From the NCBI GenBank assembly GCA_032622095.1, contig CP136069.1, forward strand, positions 104,374,278 to 104,438,277: a DNA stretch of 64,000 bases, written 5' to 3'. This stretch comes from Siphonodentalium dalli (lineage: Eukaryota; Mollusca; Scaphopoda; Gadilida; Siphonodentaliidae). Below the pieces are notes generated by a model. It made no database searches. It saw only the letters and a list, made by a program, of their open reading frames with translations, and was not told the origin of the DNA. Numbering within the stretch: the stretch's first letter is position 1; every line of letters starts with the position of its first letter. A program made the position numbers and the translations under genes. Below, piece after piece: positions 44,262 to 55,850 of this stretch.

Positions 44262-44750
44262 CCCAGCCCTACAGACCACATCCTTGATACAATCGTCACC
44301 AAACTTCATATAGATATTTTGGGTGACCACTAGATGGTAGTCATAATTTATTTTCCAAATTTCATTGGGAAAACATGGTCGCCAGTGGCCATCTTGGATT
44401 GTACTCTTTGTAAGACTAAATCCTTTGGTACACCCTACAGATGACATCCCTTGTTCGATCAGCACTAAACTTCACATAGATCTTCAGGATGACCACAAGA
44501 TGGGAGTAATCTAATTTTTCCGAATTTCATTAAAAACAGTAGCCACCGGCAGCCATTTTGGATTTTACACTTTGAATGCCAAAGTCATTTAGCACGCCTA
44601 CAGACCACATCCCTCATCTGATCATCTCCAAACATCATATTGATCTTCGGGGTGACCACTAGATGGGAGCTATAAAATGTTTTAAATTTCATTGGAAAAC
44701 ATTACCGCCAGTGACCATCTTGGATTTTACTATATATATATATATATATC
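44262..44750 (+). repeat. Three units of the 'cagaccacatcc' repeat, ending in an AT microsatellite
   Basis: Units of about 155 bp start ACAGACCACATCC / ACAGATGACATCCC at about 44270, 44428 and 44602. Each carries CATC-CCAAAC-TCATAT, GGTGACCACTAGATGG and GCCAGTGGCCATCTTGGAT. An (AT)n tract at 44734-44749 follows. Same family as 24470-24870. Confidence 0.75.
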
Positions 44751-45655
44751 CTTCATATTGATACCTAGTATTACTTAGACATTTCAACTTTCTGCATTCC
44801 TAATCGCTCCATTGAATTACACATGACATTATCCCAAGTTGAGCTACAGTATCATTGACACTTTCATTTAGGCTCCAATAGAAAAAAAATTCATAAGCTG
44901 TTTCTAACCCTTCTTTGGTAAATCTTATTCAAAAACCTAAATTGATTTTGTAACGGGAGCGACATGAGAGTTAAGTTTGTAGTATGTAGTCCAGGCACAT
45001 TAGGCGTGAAAGGTGAAAATTAAGGAAATAAATTGATTTTTTTATATTATTTAGGCCATAACATCGTGGATGCGTCACGAAAAGTCCCCTAAAATCGGAG
45101 TTGAGCTTTCAGAGTTTTTTTTTTTTTATATTTTTCACAATCATAGGAATAATGGAATGATATAACAATTTTTCAGCCGAAACATATACCAAATGTACTC
45201 AATATTGTTCAATACACAATTCTCGAACCAGAGATACAAATTCAGCGGGGGATTTGAATGAATTTCGCAGATATGGATATAAAATAAAATAATGACCCCA
45301 AAAAATGACGATTTTTTCAGACAAACAGTTCTATTCGATGTCAAATTTCTCGGGCTATTCATTACGTAGGCGCAAGCAATTTGTTTTAAAAACTGCACAG
45401 AGATCACTCCTGCAATATAATATGCGGGATTAGCAACTATACGTATGATAAGTGGTCAATACTTGTAAAAACATAACCCTACACCTTAAACCGGCTCTCG
45501 TCACATTTTGCTCTTCCGCTAGTCCAAGTGCTTGTTGTAGAAAACACACCAACTGTGAAAAGGGTGATAAAAGCATGAAACTTGGCACATATGTTCCTTA
45601 TACGCTACTGCTCATTTTCACATGTGGCGACATTTGCGACAGGCTCTTCTTAGCA
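44751..45655. other. No gene recognised; intronic DNA
   Basis: Contains a T-run at 45115-45126 and the unit-like phrase CTTAGCAACGGTTGCTAGGCAAC at 45648-45670, which leads into the next repeat. No coding similarity. Confidence 0.4.
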
Positions 45656-46115
45656 ACGGTTGCTAGGCAACTACATGGCATCGGATTAATGCATATGACT
45701 GATATTATATGTGTTCTAACAAACTAAACTACGTCGTGTAGCATTTTTATGGTGAAAATAATTGTTGTCAGTTTTGACCTGACTGACAAATTACCATATT
45801 TCTTACTTAGAAGGGGGGTGACAGTTGCTAGGGACACACACACGATCTAAAATGCACATATGACTGATATTATGGTTGCTTTAACAAACTAAACTACACC
45901 TAATAGCACTTTTATGTTGAAAACAATTAGAATAGTTATTGTTAGTGTTGAGCTGGCTGAAAACAATACCCAATAATTCTTACTTATATGAGTGGTAACT
46001 GTTGCCAGGGTCATACCTGAAATACAAAAATGCACATATGACTGATATTATGGTAGTATTAACGTTTCTATGGTGAACACAATTATAAATGTTGTTAGTG
46101 TGAGCCTAACCAGAA
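45656..46115 (+). repeat. Three tandem units of about 160-180 bp ('gcacatatgactgatattatg')
   Basis: GCATATGACTGATATTATATG (45692), GCACATATGACTGATATTATG (about 45854) and again (about 46033) begin units that also share TTAACAAACTAAACTAC, GCACTTTTATGTTGAAAA and GTTGCTAGGGACA / GTTGCCAGGGTCA. Divergence rises along the array. Non-coding. Confidence 0.8.
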
Positions 46116-46244
46116 TGTGCTACAAATTTAGTTTTCATATGGGTACAATTATCCGTTATGCTCCATCAGTTCAGATATCGGGAATTCAAAGTGAGAGTTG
46201 AAAAGTTGTTGCTTATATTTAATATGACCATAATAGTTATATAA

Positions 46245-46930
46245 GCCATAGACCCACACAGCTAGTTGTATAATGTAAGTCACGGACCCACTCTACTATA
46301 CATGAAGAACATAGGGTCAGCCACCAATATGTTAGCCATGGGCCTAGCCTACAATAGTTAGGTTAGGACCCAGGCACATATATAGTCACAGGACTCATGT
46401 CCATACATATAGACTATTGACGTAGGATACGTATAGTCCATGAACCAGACCGCTTCATATAAGCCATTATATATTGGCATACTCCATTTAACCGCGATGC
46501 TAGGCTGGTTATACCTGGTCACCGAGGCCGCAATGGAGCGATGCCGTGTTATAGAAATACAATAGAAATACTCTATGGCGATGGACCCAGCCCATTATAC
46601 ATGTATGGTATCTATGACCATGACACTATTACATGGTGCAAATACCCAAGTGCCCACAGATATACCATGTACTAAGATATCATAGACCAAGTCCGATGCA
46701 CAATACATTAGTGCACCATGGATTCAGGACCCTATATATGGTATGAACATATGAGACGGTTTTGTGACAGACCAACCTATATAATAGATATTGGACCGAT
46801 GCCACATATACGACAGTTAAGGATGGGGCCCTTATAAATAGCGCATACACGTATGGCACTGTAGGTTGGCCATGGACACATACCCATGCGTGTAGACCAT
46901 GGACCAAGGCCGATATATGTATGTCATATA
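46245..46930. repeat. Highly degenerate 'CCATGGACC' array
   Basis: Words such as CCATAGACCCA, TCACGGACCCA, CCATGGGCC, TTAGGACCCAG, CCATGAACCAG, CGATGGACCCA, CCATGGATTC, CCATGGACAC and CCATGGACCAA recur about every 35-45 bases, often next to ATATA. This looks like an ancient minisatellite rather than selected sites. Confidence 0.5.
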
Positions 46931-47655
46931 GCATTGTACCCAGCTGCACACCATCTCACACACGTCCTAGGTTACTATTCCAACACAATTTCCATATATA
47001 CACAGTTCATTCTCTCATAAACTCATTTATTATCATTCATCAGTTGCACCCAGACACACTAATGAACATAGTATTAATGAATGAGGTAATGTGGTATGAA
47101 ATACATAAGATAATGAATGTTCAACAAAGTGAAAGATATAAATGACAAAGATATTAATATCTATATATGATTATCTGTAGTAAGCAGAAAAAGGAAGAAC
47201 TCTATCCTGGGACTCTGATGTTTCCAATTAGAACTTGGGAGGGAGTGTGGGTAAAATTGATGTTCCGAAATTGACTGACACATGTTGATTTCAAAGTGCT
47301 AGCAGGGATGCATTATTTTCGTCCCAAATAGGGAAAGTATGTAAATGTTAAAAATATTACCTGTTTTCCGAGAATTTTACAAAGCGAGTGTTTCTTCTTA
47401 ATAGATGCTACCTCGCGTGGGTTCCAAGCATGCCCACTCTCTCTGATTGGCTCCCTGCTGCCATCTTCTTATTAAAAGTGTCTTCAAAAGGTATTTCATG
47501 AATATTAAAGAGCGTTTCTTGTAAGTGGTCAATCTTTCCATTAATCTATCCTCTGACATTGGAAGTGTTTACATCCCTAATACGGCGAGTTCCAATCCTG
47601 AATTAACCTGGGTATTCCCCGGCAGTTCAAGGTCGTTTCTCCCTCGGTTTGATGA
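46931..47655. other. No gene recognised; intronic DNA
   Basis: No coding similarity, and no GAK exon matching the expected next residues. Confidence 0.35.
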
Positions 47656-48965
47656 TGAGTGTCCCCCGAAAAATTTATCAGCCCCGTCCGCCGTCCGTCT
47701 GTGCATCCATCCGTGTCCCATCCGTCCGTCCGTCCGTCCGTCCGGAGTTACAACTCCAGTAATGTCATCCGATTTGATTGAAACTTGGTATGTAGGTGTC
47801 TCAACCAAGAACACAGGTGCTCTGCAATTTTGGGTTTGATCCGAAGTTCTTTTATGGAGTTATTTCCATTTTTTATACGCCCGTTTGAAAAAACGGCTGT
47901 ATTATAGTATTGGTCTGTCCGTCCGGGCGTCCGTTAACCTGGTTTCCGGATGATAACTTTAGTTAGAGTGAACCAAATTTAATAAAATTTGGTATGTGGG
48001 TTTATTAGCCGAAAAGTAAGTTCAAGTTCGAATTTGGGTTCTGCCCGCCAATTTTCACCAGAGTTATGCCCCTTATTTGACGTTTTTTTTACTTAGAAAA
48101 TCCTTGAAATTTGTTGTCCGGATGATAACTTTAGTATAGTTTATCGGAATGAATCCAAACTTTTGGCAGAGTTATGCCCCTTTTTCGACTCAGAAAATTC
48201 AGTTTTTCTTATGTTTTTTGGTTTCCGGATGATAACTCGATTTTGGAATGTTTATACGCAAAACCCGTTTTTTTGTGGATTACATATATCGAAATACAGC
48301 TCAAGTCCGAATTTCGTTTTAATCCGATAATTTTTGCGAGAGTTATGGCCCCTTTTTTGACGTAATTTGACTTAGAAAATCCCTGAAATTTGTTGTCCGG
48401 ATGATAACTTTAGTTAGAGTGAACCGATTTCAATCAAATTAGGTTTATTAGGAGAAAAGACAGCTCAAGTTCGAATTTGGGTTCCGTCCGCCAATTTTCA
48501 CCGGAGTTATGCCCCTTATTTGACGTAATTCCGGATGATAACTTTAGTTAGAGTGAACCGATTTCAATAAAATTTGGTATGTGGGTTTATTAGGAGAAAA
48601 GACAGCTCAAGTTCGAATTTGGGTTCCATCCGCCAATTTTCCCCAGAGAGGGCATATTTTGCACGCCCAGCGTAGCTCTTGTTCAACTTTTTATTTACTT
48701 AGAAAATTTCTCACTTTTTCGGTTTCCGGATGATATCTCAAGTTTGGATCCTTTAATTACCGTTTTTATGTGGATCAGTCATATCAAGATACAGGTTGAG
48801 TTCGAACTTCTTCTTTTTTCTTTGGTTTCCGGATGATAACTCAAGTTTGGATTGTTTAATTTGGAAATTCTGTGTTTATGTGGGTCGTTCATATCAAAAT
48901 ACAGGTCAAGTTCGAATTTGAGTTTGATCCAATGATTTTTCCCAGAGTTATGGGCCTTTCGACTT
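47656..48965 (+). repeat. Repeat field with CCGTCCGT start and 'ggatgataactttag' units
   Basis: A CCGTCCGT microsatellite (47686-47746) leads into units with GATTTGATTGAAACTTGGTATG. From 47870 another member begins (TATACGCCCGTTTG-AAAAAACGGCTGTAT, a terminal hairpin) with at least five units containing TTTCCGGATGATAACTTTAG, AAAATTTGGTATGTGGG, CTCAAGTTCGAATTTGGGTT, CCGCCAATTTTCACC and GAGTTATGCCCCTT. It ends GCACGCCCAGCGTAGCTCTTGTT near 48670 and then continues with diverged units. A dispersed bivalve-type repeat. Confidence 0.75.
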
Positions 48966-49300
48966 TTTGTATGAGGGTACCTTCATGGTGTAATCAACTC
49001 CTCCTACAGTTTTGATCGTAGATATTTGATACTTCAGAGTATTGTTACCCACATATTGGAGATGTGCAACATGTATATAGATGACGGAAAAATTATTTTT
49101 TATGGAGTTCGACTTTATAGAACATTTCAACATTTTTTGTTATTTCTTGAATAAAGCAGCATCGACTTGCCATGTTGTCGGGGGACACTGTGGTCGGCTG
49201 ACTTTTTATTACATTAAGCCTTGTCTTGCTGCATAAAACCTGTTATGATTTAGACATAACTTGCATTTATGCAGCTAGCCCAGAGTAGGACAGGCTATCC
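48966..49300. other. No gene recognised
   Basis: No coding or repeat signal identified. Confidence 0.35.
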
Positions 49301-50245
49301 GAATTCAGAACAATTCGCGACCCAAGCTCCTAAATGTTTGTCTCAAGTCAAGAGTAGTGAGGATGACCCAACAACCAGTTCGAGAAAGAAAACTCTCTGA
49401 TGTAAGTAACAGCATTCAGCTCCAAACCTAAAACATACCTAGAATATTGTCTGCTATTATCTGATAAGAACCGAATATCCTAGCTAATATTGCTTACACA
49501 ATAATTTATTCCCAGCCAAAATAAGATAGCTATCCAAGATAGATGTAATAACAGTCACCAGCAAAAGCCGCTTGCCCAGGCTGGTTTAATTTAGCAAATA
49601 GTTCCCATGGAATGTGATCTGACATGTGGTGTACAAAGTAGCATTCAAGCTCAGGGGATTGCAGAGGATGCTTACCTCATGCAATCTTATTGCTTAAATG
49701 AATAAAACATACTTAGAATGTAGTCTGCTATATAAATATGCTATAATAATAACTATTACTTTGTGAATGTGATATGACATATTATCTGACTCACGCATGA
49801 TGTATGAAGTAGCATTCAAGCTGAGTGGATTGTGGAGGCCGCTAACCTCGCACAATCCTATTGCTTAAATGAACAACCGCACAGTAATAACTTTTTGCTT
49901 CGCTGTCATGCCCAACGAGAAAAGCTGAAGCTGCTTGCTGCAGCAATTCACCGAAGCCAAAATTTTACTTCACCCTCAGAACCCAGAGCGCTTTCAAGTG
50001 ACAACAGTTGCATGACAATATTATATTAATAAGATAGTAGCTTGATTGGTTGAGGCCACTTACCACAGACCATTCCCCCCATTAACAATATAGGTGTTGT
50101 TTAAAACTTGTTTAAACAATTTCATGTATTTGGCCATTTGCAAAGGCAGGTAGAAGAGCTGCCTTAGATATTTAGAATCATTCTACACTGGTGGTAATGG
50201 TATAGTTGTATTTCCATTGCGCGAAATATTGTGAGACTTGACAAA
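49301..50245 (-). repeat. 3' flank of the minus-strand DIRS element with imperfect direct repeats
   Basis: Two to three diverged units share AAACATAC-TAGAATGTAGTCTGCTAT (about 49430 and 49706), AAGTAGCATTCAAGCT (49638 and 49807), GTGATNTGACAT and TATTGCTTAAATGAA (49687 and 49859). Tyrosine-recombinase retroelements carry split direct or inverted terminal repeats beyond the recombinase gene, so these may be such termini, but I could not match a partner at the 5' side (57.1-57.5 kb). Confidence 0.5.
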
Positions 50246-51191
50246 CTAAGCTAGTGAGGCAGGTCGTATGTACTGCCGAAAAGCATTGGATTTCCATCGC
50301 CCTAGTGCGCGAATTTGGGTGTCTGAAGGGCCATTTGCTGCCGCATCAGTAGCTGCACCTATCCTAAAACTATGGCCTTTGTACATATCTAGGTCGAGGT
50401 TACACAGGCATAAGGTTTGTTTGAGACCTGATCGAATTTGTGTGTGGTGGTTGGACTGCCTCGGCCTGAGAGAAAGAGAGGGCCCGGATATTCGCCGCGG
50501 ATCATGCAATACTGAGACAGCTGTAGGACCGGACAAAAGACCTTATTAGTTTGTCGGGAAACTGAAATATAGTGAGGACGCAGATTTAAATTAAGTCTGT
50601 GTAAATGTGAGATCATCGCGCTGAAGCACTGTGAGCTCTGAGTGTGGTGTCGTATGCAAAGTTCGCCTATTCATGCAAATGCATAACATGTCAAAAGGAA
50701 CAAGCCCCTAAAAAGTTTTAAGCTGTATGAAGTGGTGACACAGCGAGTTATCATCTCTACTAACTGATGGAGAATTGGTCTATTAATTGGAAAACGCACG
50801 TCTGCTGAAGGTGACAATTGAGAAAAACCTGCCATGGCTCTTCTAACCATGAAGTTTTGTGTAGGGTCGGGTAAATCCCTAATTTTGTGATAAAAACCCA
50901 ATGCTGATAAGAATGTATTGACAGATTTCGAGCTCATATCTTTATGGTATAAATAGGCGAGGAATTGCACAGTCGGTGAACTGGTATCAGTAGTGTTAGC
51001 ACCGATCCCGAAGCCGAACAGAAATCTTGGAATAACAGCATGGCCCTGCGGTAGACTGCTTTAGACCCCGGTGGTAGAGAGTGAGATAACAGGTGATTCA
51101 CTGTTCCAGCAAATTCTGAAGGTGTAGGTGACGGGGAAGAGTGTCGGGCTGTGGATTGGCCCATGGTGCCAGTTTGCGAAAGGTGTCGCAC
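50246..51191 (-). pseudogene. Tyrosine recombinase of the DIRS element
   Basis: Three frames. 51191-50934 has the N-terminal core-binding start, FAGTVNHLLSHSLPPGSKAV then YRRAMLLFQDFC. 50970-50671 has FLAYLYHKDMSSKSVNTFLS and ALGFYHKIRDLPDPT, the SAM-like DNA-binding part. 50536-50246 has the catalytic end, YKGHSFRIGAATDAA with the His-x-x-Arg pair, IRALGRW, and FRQYIRP with the nucleophile Tyr. The first catalytic Arg should lie near 50640-50700, where the frame is broken. It would splice circular cDNA into the genome. Inactive as it stands because of two frameshifts, although the C-terminal catalytic motifs are still clean. Confidence 0.85.
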
Positions 51192-51867
51192 TGTAAGCGA
51201 GATATAAATGAATCACTCAACACGTTAGATTTTCCAGCTATGTGTCGCGAACGGAACAGAATGTTATGCTGCAAACAGAGCGATACCAAAATTCTTAGCA
51301 ATTTTAGGATTGTTTTGTCATTACCAGTTTGGTTATTGATAATGGTTACAACCGTTTCGTTGTCAGACAACATTATAATGCTTTTATTGGCGATGTCATG
51401 ACCCCACAAACCGATTGCGGCCACAATAGGATACAGCTTAAGTACTGCAATATTTTGAATTTCCGGTAAATCGAAAGGGCCATAGAACCACTTTGTTCCA
51501 AAAATAGCAGCATATCCCTTGGTCGTAGCTGTAATGTTTCGTTTGAGACCCATTGTTCATCCAAAAAGAATGTGCGGCCATTATAATTCTGTAGAAACGA
51601 AAGCCAAAGTTCTAGGTCTACCTTTACCTCCAGTGTGAGCCGAATGTGATGATTAGGGTGAGAAATATTCAGGGTCAAATTAATCAGGCGTCGGAGGAAG
51701 ACCCGCCCCGGGAGAACCACCGAACAGGCGAAATTTAGCAGGCCAATAACACTCTGGAGATCCCTCAAGGTCGTTTTCTTTTTGCGTAAAAGTTTTGAAA
51801 TGCGGAATTTACAATCACTTAAATTGTCCAATGGAAGGCGTGCTTCACTGATAAGGGACCTTGTCAA
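51098..51867 (-). pseudogene. RT thumb/connection and RNase H of the DIRS element
   Basis: 51867-51373 reads ISEARLPLDNLSDCKFRISK, TTLRDLQSVIGLLNFACSVV and PGRVFLRRLINLT, the conserved post-palm block of DIRS RT. After a frameshift 51553-51098 gives RNase H: YAAIFGTKWFYGPF, IMLSDNETVVTIINNQT (catalytic Asp, N-E-T-V-V) and RSRHIAGKSNVLSDSFISRL (with the final Asp). This continues directly into the recombinase region. Its first codons are in frame with the RT half left on the far side of the inserted TIR element. Confidence 0.85.
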
Positions 51868-54800
51868 ATTACAAGCAGAAATTCCGCCGGAGAACGTAGT
51901 TTTATCTCCTCTCTCTGCTCAAAAACTCCAATCTCCTGTAAGGTAAATAGCGTAAAACACGCCAGAGTTTTTGATAATTTCATCGGAGTTATAGCGAAGT
52001 GTCTGGCGGAGTTTTTGTTACGACGTAACAGAGTTTTTGTTATGACGTAACGGAGTTTGCGTGACGTTATAGCGGAGTTTTTGTTACATTCATCGGAATT
52101 TGCGAAGTTTTACTAGGAAACATACCGCATGTTTTATTATCAGCCATATATGAATGGCAAAGAAGAATTAATTCAGTCAGTAACTTGCACTGTAGCTTAT
52201 CTACGATTTACGCCTCTGTTAACATGTTGTTTGCGTTGTTTTATAATATTAGGTATTGTTTTATTAATTGGCAGTAATAATTAGTGATGGATGCATGCTC
52301 TGTTTCGATTCCGATTCCGTACTTTATTATATATACACACGTAAATCGTGTCATTTTACTTCACTTTTATCGCATTGAAGTACACTTTATTCGTACCAAA
52401 GTACATTTTATTCATCACTGATTGTCAAAGTATCTAATATTCTAGCAAGTTCGGTTCACAATCTGCATATTCATCTAGTTATCATTCAATTATCACTAAT
52501 TGTTTAGTATTTTGTCGGCAAGCCATCGTGCAATTTCTTCACTATTTATCTATTCGTTACGCGATTTAATAAGCTCCGCCCATGGCCTGTCACTCATATT
52601 AAACCGGCAGATTCAATCTTCTCGCTGGGTTGTGTTATTGGGTTAAATGATTTTTAAAATTTCGTTTCAACGCAATTGGATTATGCTTCTGTACATTTAA
52701 TTTAGCCTCCCATAATATTTGACTATTTTCTCCCCATTGGACTGTGATTGGAAATGTTTCTCGCTGTAAATAATGATGAATATTCAAATAACGACATTTT
52801 TTACGCTTGGAGTATACTGTACCAGGTCTATTTCGTGTCAAATTCCAATGACTGAAATAAACTGCGGCCGAATGAGGTTCAAGAGACCCAATTAATTTTA
52901 AACTTTTCAAGATACCATGCAGGCTGCTATAATTTAAAGCCTATATATAAATAGTTCCACAGTTACTGAACATAAAGTCCCAAAAATAAGTGTTTAATCG
53001 AGTTTATAAATCGGTATCCTGATATAATATATTCAAGTTATGCAGGCTTAACCAGGTTCCCGGACAAACTTATCTCAGATAAAAGCACTAAACACAAAAT
53101 ATCGGGAATATATCGCCTGTTTCCTATAAATAACTCAGCTACAACTCGGCAGCGATAAAATCGTTCTGGGCGCCAAATTAACAGAGTTTAAAACAGTTTT
53201 CACCATTAGCGACTCGTCGCCATCCATGTTTTCAATGTTTTCCTATACTTATTCAATCGGTACCGTAATTGGAAAGACTGGTGTTCTGCAACAAATAGTA
53301 TCTCGGAACAGATGCACCTTTTTCAGAACACCGGTTCCCTTAACACGATGCTTAGAAACAAAATTCATAAAGTCACTTATATCGTACAATTTTGAGATGG
53401 GACCTTCACGTACAGTGAAGTACATTATTTAGAACAGGTGATGATTAAGAAATATATTCCCTGTGTTATTCATTCGACTATAAGTTTCCCTGTCGAAACT
53501 TCAAAAAAAAATAATCTCTCTCTCTTGTACTGGTGGAATATGATCTCTAAAAAATACTACACTTGGAAAAATCGCACAAGAACTTTAATAGGGAGATATC
53601 ACGAAATCACAAATTTTGTCACACTGCTGACTTACCAAATATTGCATAAATGCCGACTAGCTGTCGGCATCATTGGGAGCATGTATAAAGATTTGCATTG
53701 TTTACGACAGTAACAGCACTGGGTTTACGGTATTCTCCGAATCCGACGATGTCGCAAATATTGCACGTGCAGAGATGACTGTGTAACATTTTAGGCTAGC
53801 TGTAAACCCCCTGTTTTGCGTTCACCATTAAAAGTGAGTTTGATATAATGACAAATTGAAACATGCCACACGGAAAGTATACTATAAACCGGGGTAGGGG
53901 AATAATTTATATGAGTCTTTATTCTTCTTTTGATACTGGTTTGCACATTAAACGGTGACCGATGAACCAAATGAGGACAAGTTACCTAATCGCAAAATTA
54001 CTCGTACAAAATCAAAATTTGCATTGTTTACGGCAGCACTGGATTACTGTATTATTTCACAATTAGACAACGCAGCAAATTAAGGAGGAGGTCAAGTGAC
54101 CAATTTTTAATGGACATTTCCGTGCAAATCTCCGCAGTAAAACTTACCAATTGCAGATATTTCTGGGTGTGACAGTTGTGCGGTATTGAAAACAATACAC
54201 ATTTATATGGCGGGTTGGATTAGAATTTGTTCCATTGAGAAAGTTGATGTTTTTGTTTTGTTTTTTTTGTTTTGTTTTTTTTCTTTCGTGTTGTAATTCC
54301 AAAAATAAATTTATAGAAAATATTGCATATTTACCAAACCCAGCCGCCAGTTAAATGTTATGTCTGTTTAATCATATGGCTGCTGTAAATAGTTCCCAGA
54401 CAATGTTTCATATATAACTTTTGTTGGTGTGGATTGCATGGAAATCCCCATTCAAAAGGATTGGTCATTTGACCTCCCCCTTAATAGCACCTGCTTCACG
54501 ATATATTCGGGGCTTTGTCACCCATTGTGACGGTTTTGCGGCAACATCAAAACGTAGAATTGAAATGTGACACGAAAATAGTCTGCGTGTGTTGCCTATA
54601 ATATAAACCGGGGTTTGAAATAATTTATTTGGGACTTTAATCTTCTATTTATAAAAGTTCTCCGATGGAAATTCCAATTTAATTTGCACAAGCTCCCCGG
54701 CCTAACAGAGGAATTTGGTACGCTCCGGTTTCAGCTCTAACATCATCGAAGTTTCCGCTCTCGGCACAGCGGAGTTACAGCTCTGGTTTCAGCGGAGTTT

Positions 54801-54967
54801 CTGCCAATTTGAACGGAGTTAACCGTAATGACTACGGGAGTTTACAGCGGAGGAAAAACTCCTGTGTGCGTTAAAATTTCACAAGCGGAGAACAGAGTTT
54901 TTAGCAGAGAGTGGAGAAAAAACTCCGTTCTCCGGCGGAATTTCCGCTTGTAATTTGACAAGGTCCC
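51854..54967. mobile_element. 3.1-kb TIR element inserted at TA inside the DIRS RT gene
   Basis: AGGGACCTTGTCAAATTACA-AGC-GAAATTCCGCCGGAGAACG at 51854 is mirrored at 54890-54968; the TIRs span about 75-80 bp. TA stands at both borders (51852-51853 and 54968-54969). Deleting the element with one TA rejoins the RT frame exactly: minus-strand codons GAT ACT GTT, then ATC AGT GAA. The subterminal zones repeat CGGAGTTTTTGTTA-CG words. No transposase is seen. One minus-strand frame (52635-52910) reads RNRPGTVYSKRKKCRYLN and looks protein-like, but I do not recognise it. Confidence 0.85.
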
Positions 54968-54969
54968 TA

Positions 54970-55850
54970 ACAGTATCAAGCTCAATATATAAGAACTTAA
55001 TTGATTGAGCGAATCTGAAAGTTTTTTCCAGTGCTATTGAAACGCCAACAAATTCACACATTTTAAGGAAAAGGTCGAGCGACTTACGACAAGCTTCATA
55101 GCTTGCTGATACAACGAAAAAGTCGTCTAAGACATGACATATTAAAGGAATACCAAGTTTTGTCTGGGCTATCCACTGTAGTGCTGAACTAAATTTCTCA
55201 AAATAATTCACAACTACTTGAAGCCCTCATTGCAAGATTTTGGTCATAAAAATACGGCCCGCGCCATGTGAAGCCTAGTAAGTGATGATCTTGTTCATCC
55301 ACGGCGAGGTTGCGGAAAGCTTGATAAACATCAGTACGTGCACAGTATGCTGATATTTCAGCCGTCTTTAATCAAGCGTACAGCATCCATTACTGTATGT
55401 ACTGAACGGTAGAATATTCTGCCGGAATACCATCATTAATTGAAGTCCCGTACGGGTACGATATATGGTGGATTAAACGATATTCATTCGGTGTTTTCTT
55501 AGGAACCAGTCCCAAGGGAGACACCCGGAAGTTCTTAAATGGAGGGGTAAAAAATGGGTGCGATTCAGCCTGCTGCGAGTTCTTTGCACAATTTGCTATC
55601 CATCACAACTTTCGTCCGCTAATTTCAAATTCCCTGACAGTTGTGAAAATTCAGGACCGAAATAACCCAGGCGAAAGCCCGATGTAAAGCCAATTTGTAG
55701 AAAGTTGAGCTTAGCCAAATTATAACCCTTAAGTAGAGCGACTAGCTGCCTAAACCAGAATTGGTGTTGAGATTGGAATTTGGTCTGTATTGCAAGCAGG
55801 ATGATTATTGACATCCTGGACATTAATGTTTGGACTGTCCGGTTGGCCCT
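54970..55850 (-). pseudogene. RT fingers and palm of the DIRS element
   Basis: From 55823 the minus strand reads FLQIGFTSGFRLGYFGPEFS. Then, across stops and frameshifts, come PLGLVPKKTPNEYRLIHHIS, YPYGTSINDGIP (finger block), TDVYQAFRNLAVDEQDHHLL (motif A), LGFTWRGPYF, and, at 55211-54970, LGIPLICHVLDDFFVVSASY, where LDDF is the catalytic YxDD-type box (first residue V-L instead of Y-L), followed by FLYIELDTV. After TV the frame is cut by the TIR element. At least two in-frame stops are present near 55370-55420. Confidence 0.8.

Noticed and set aside
34000-48900. CRISPR-like regular repeats
   Set aside because: The units are 150-400 bp, diverged, without short uniform spacers, and the DNA is clearly eukaryotic.
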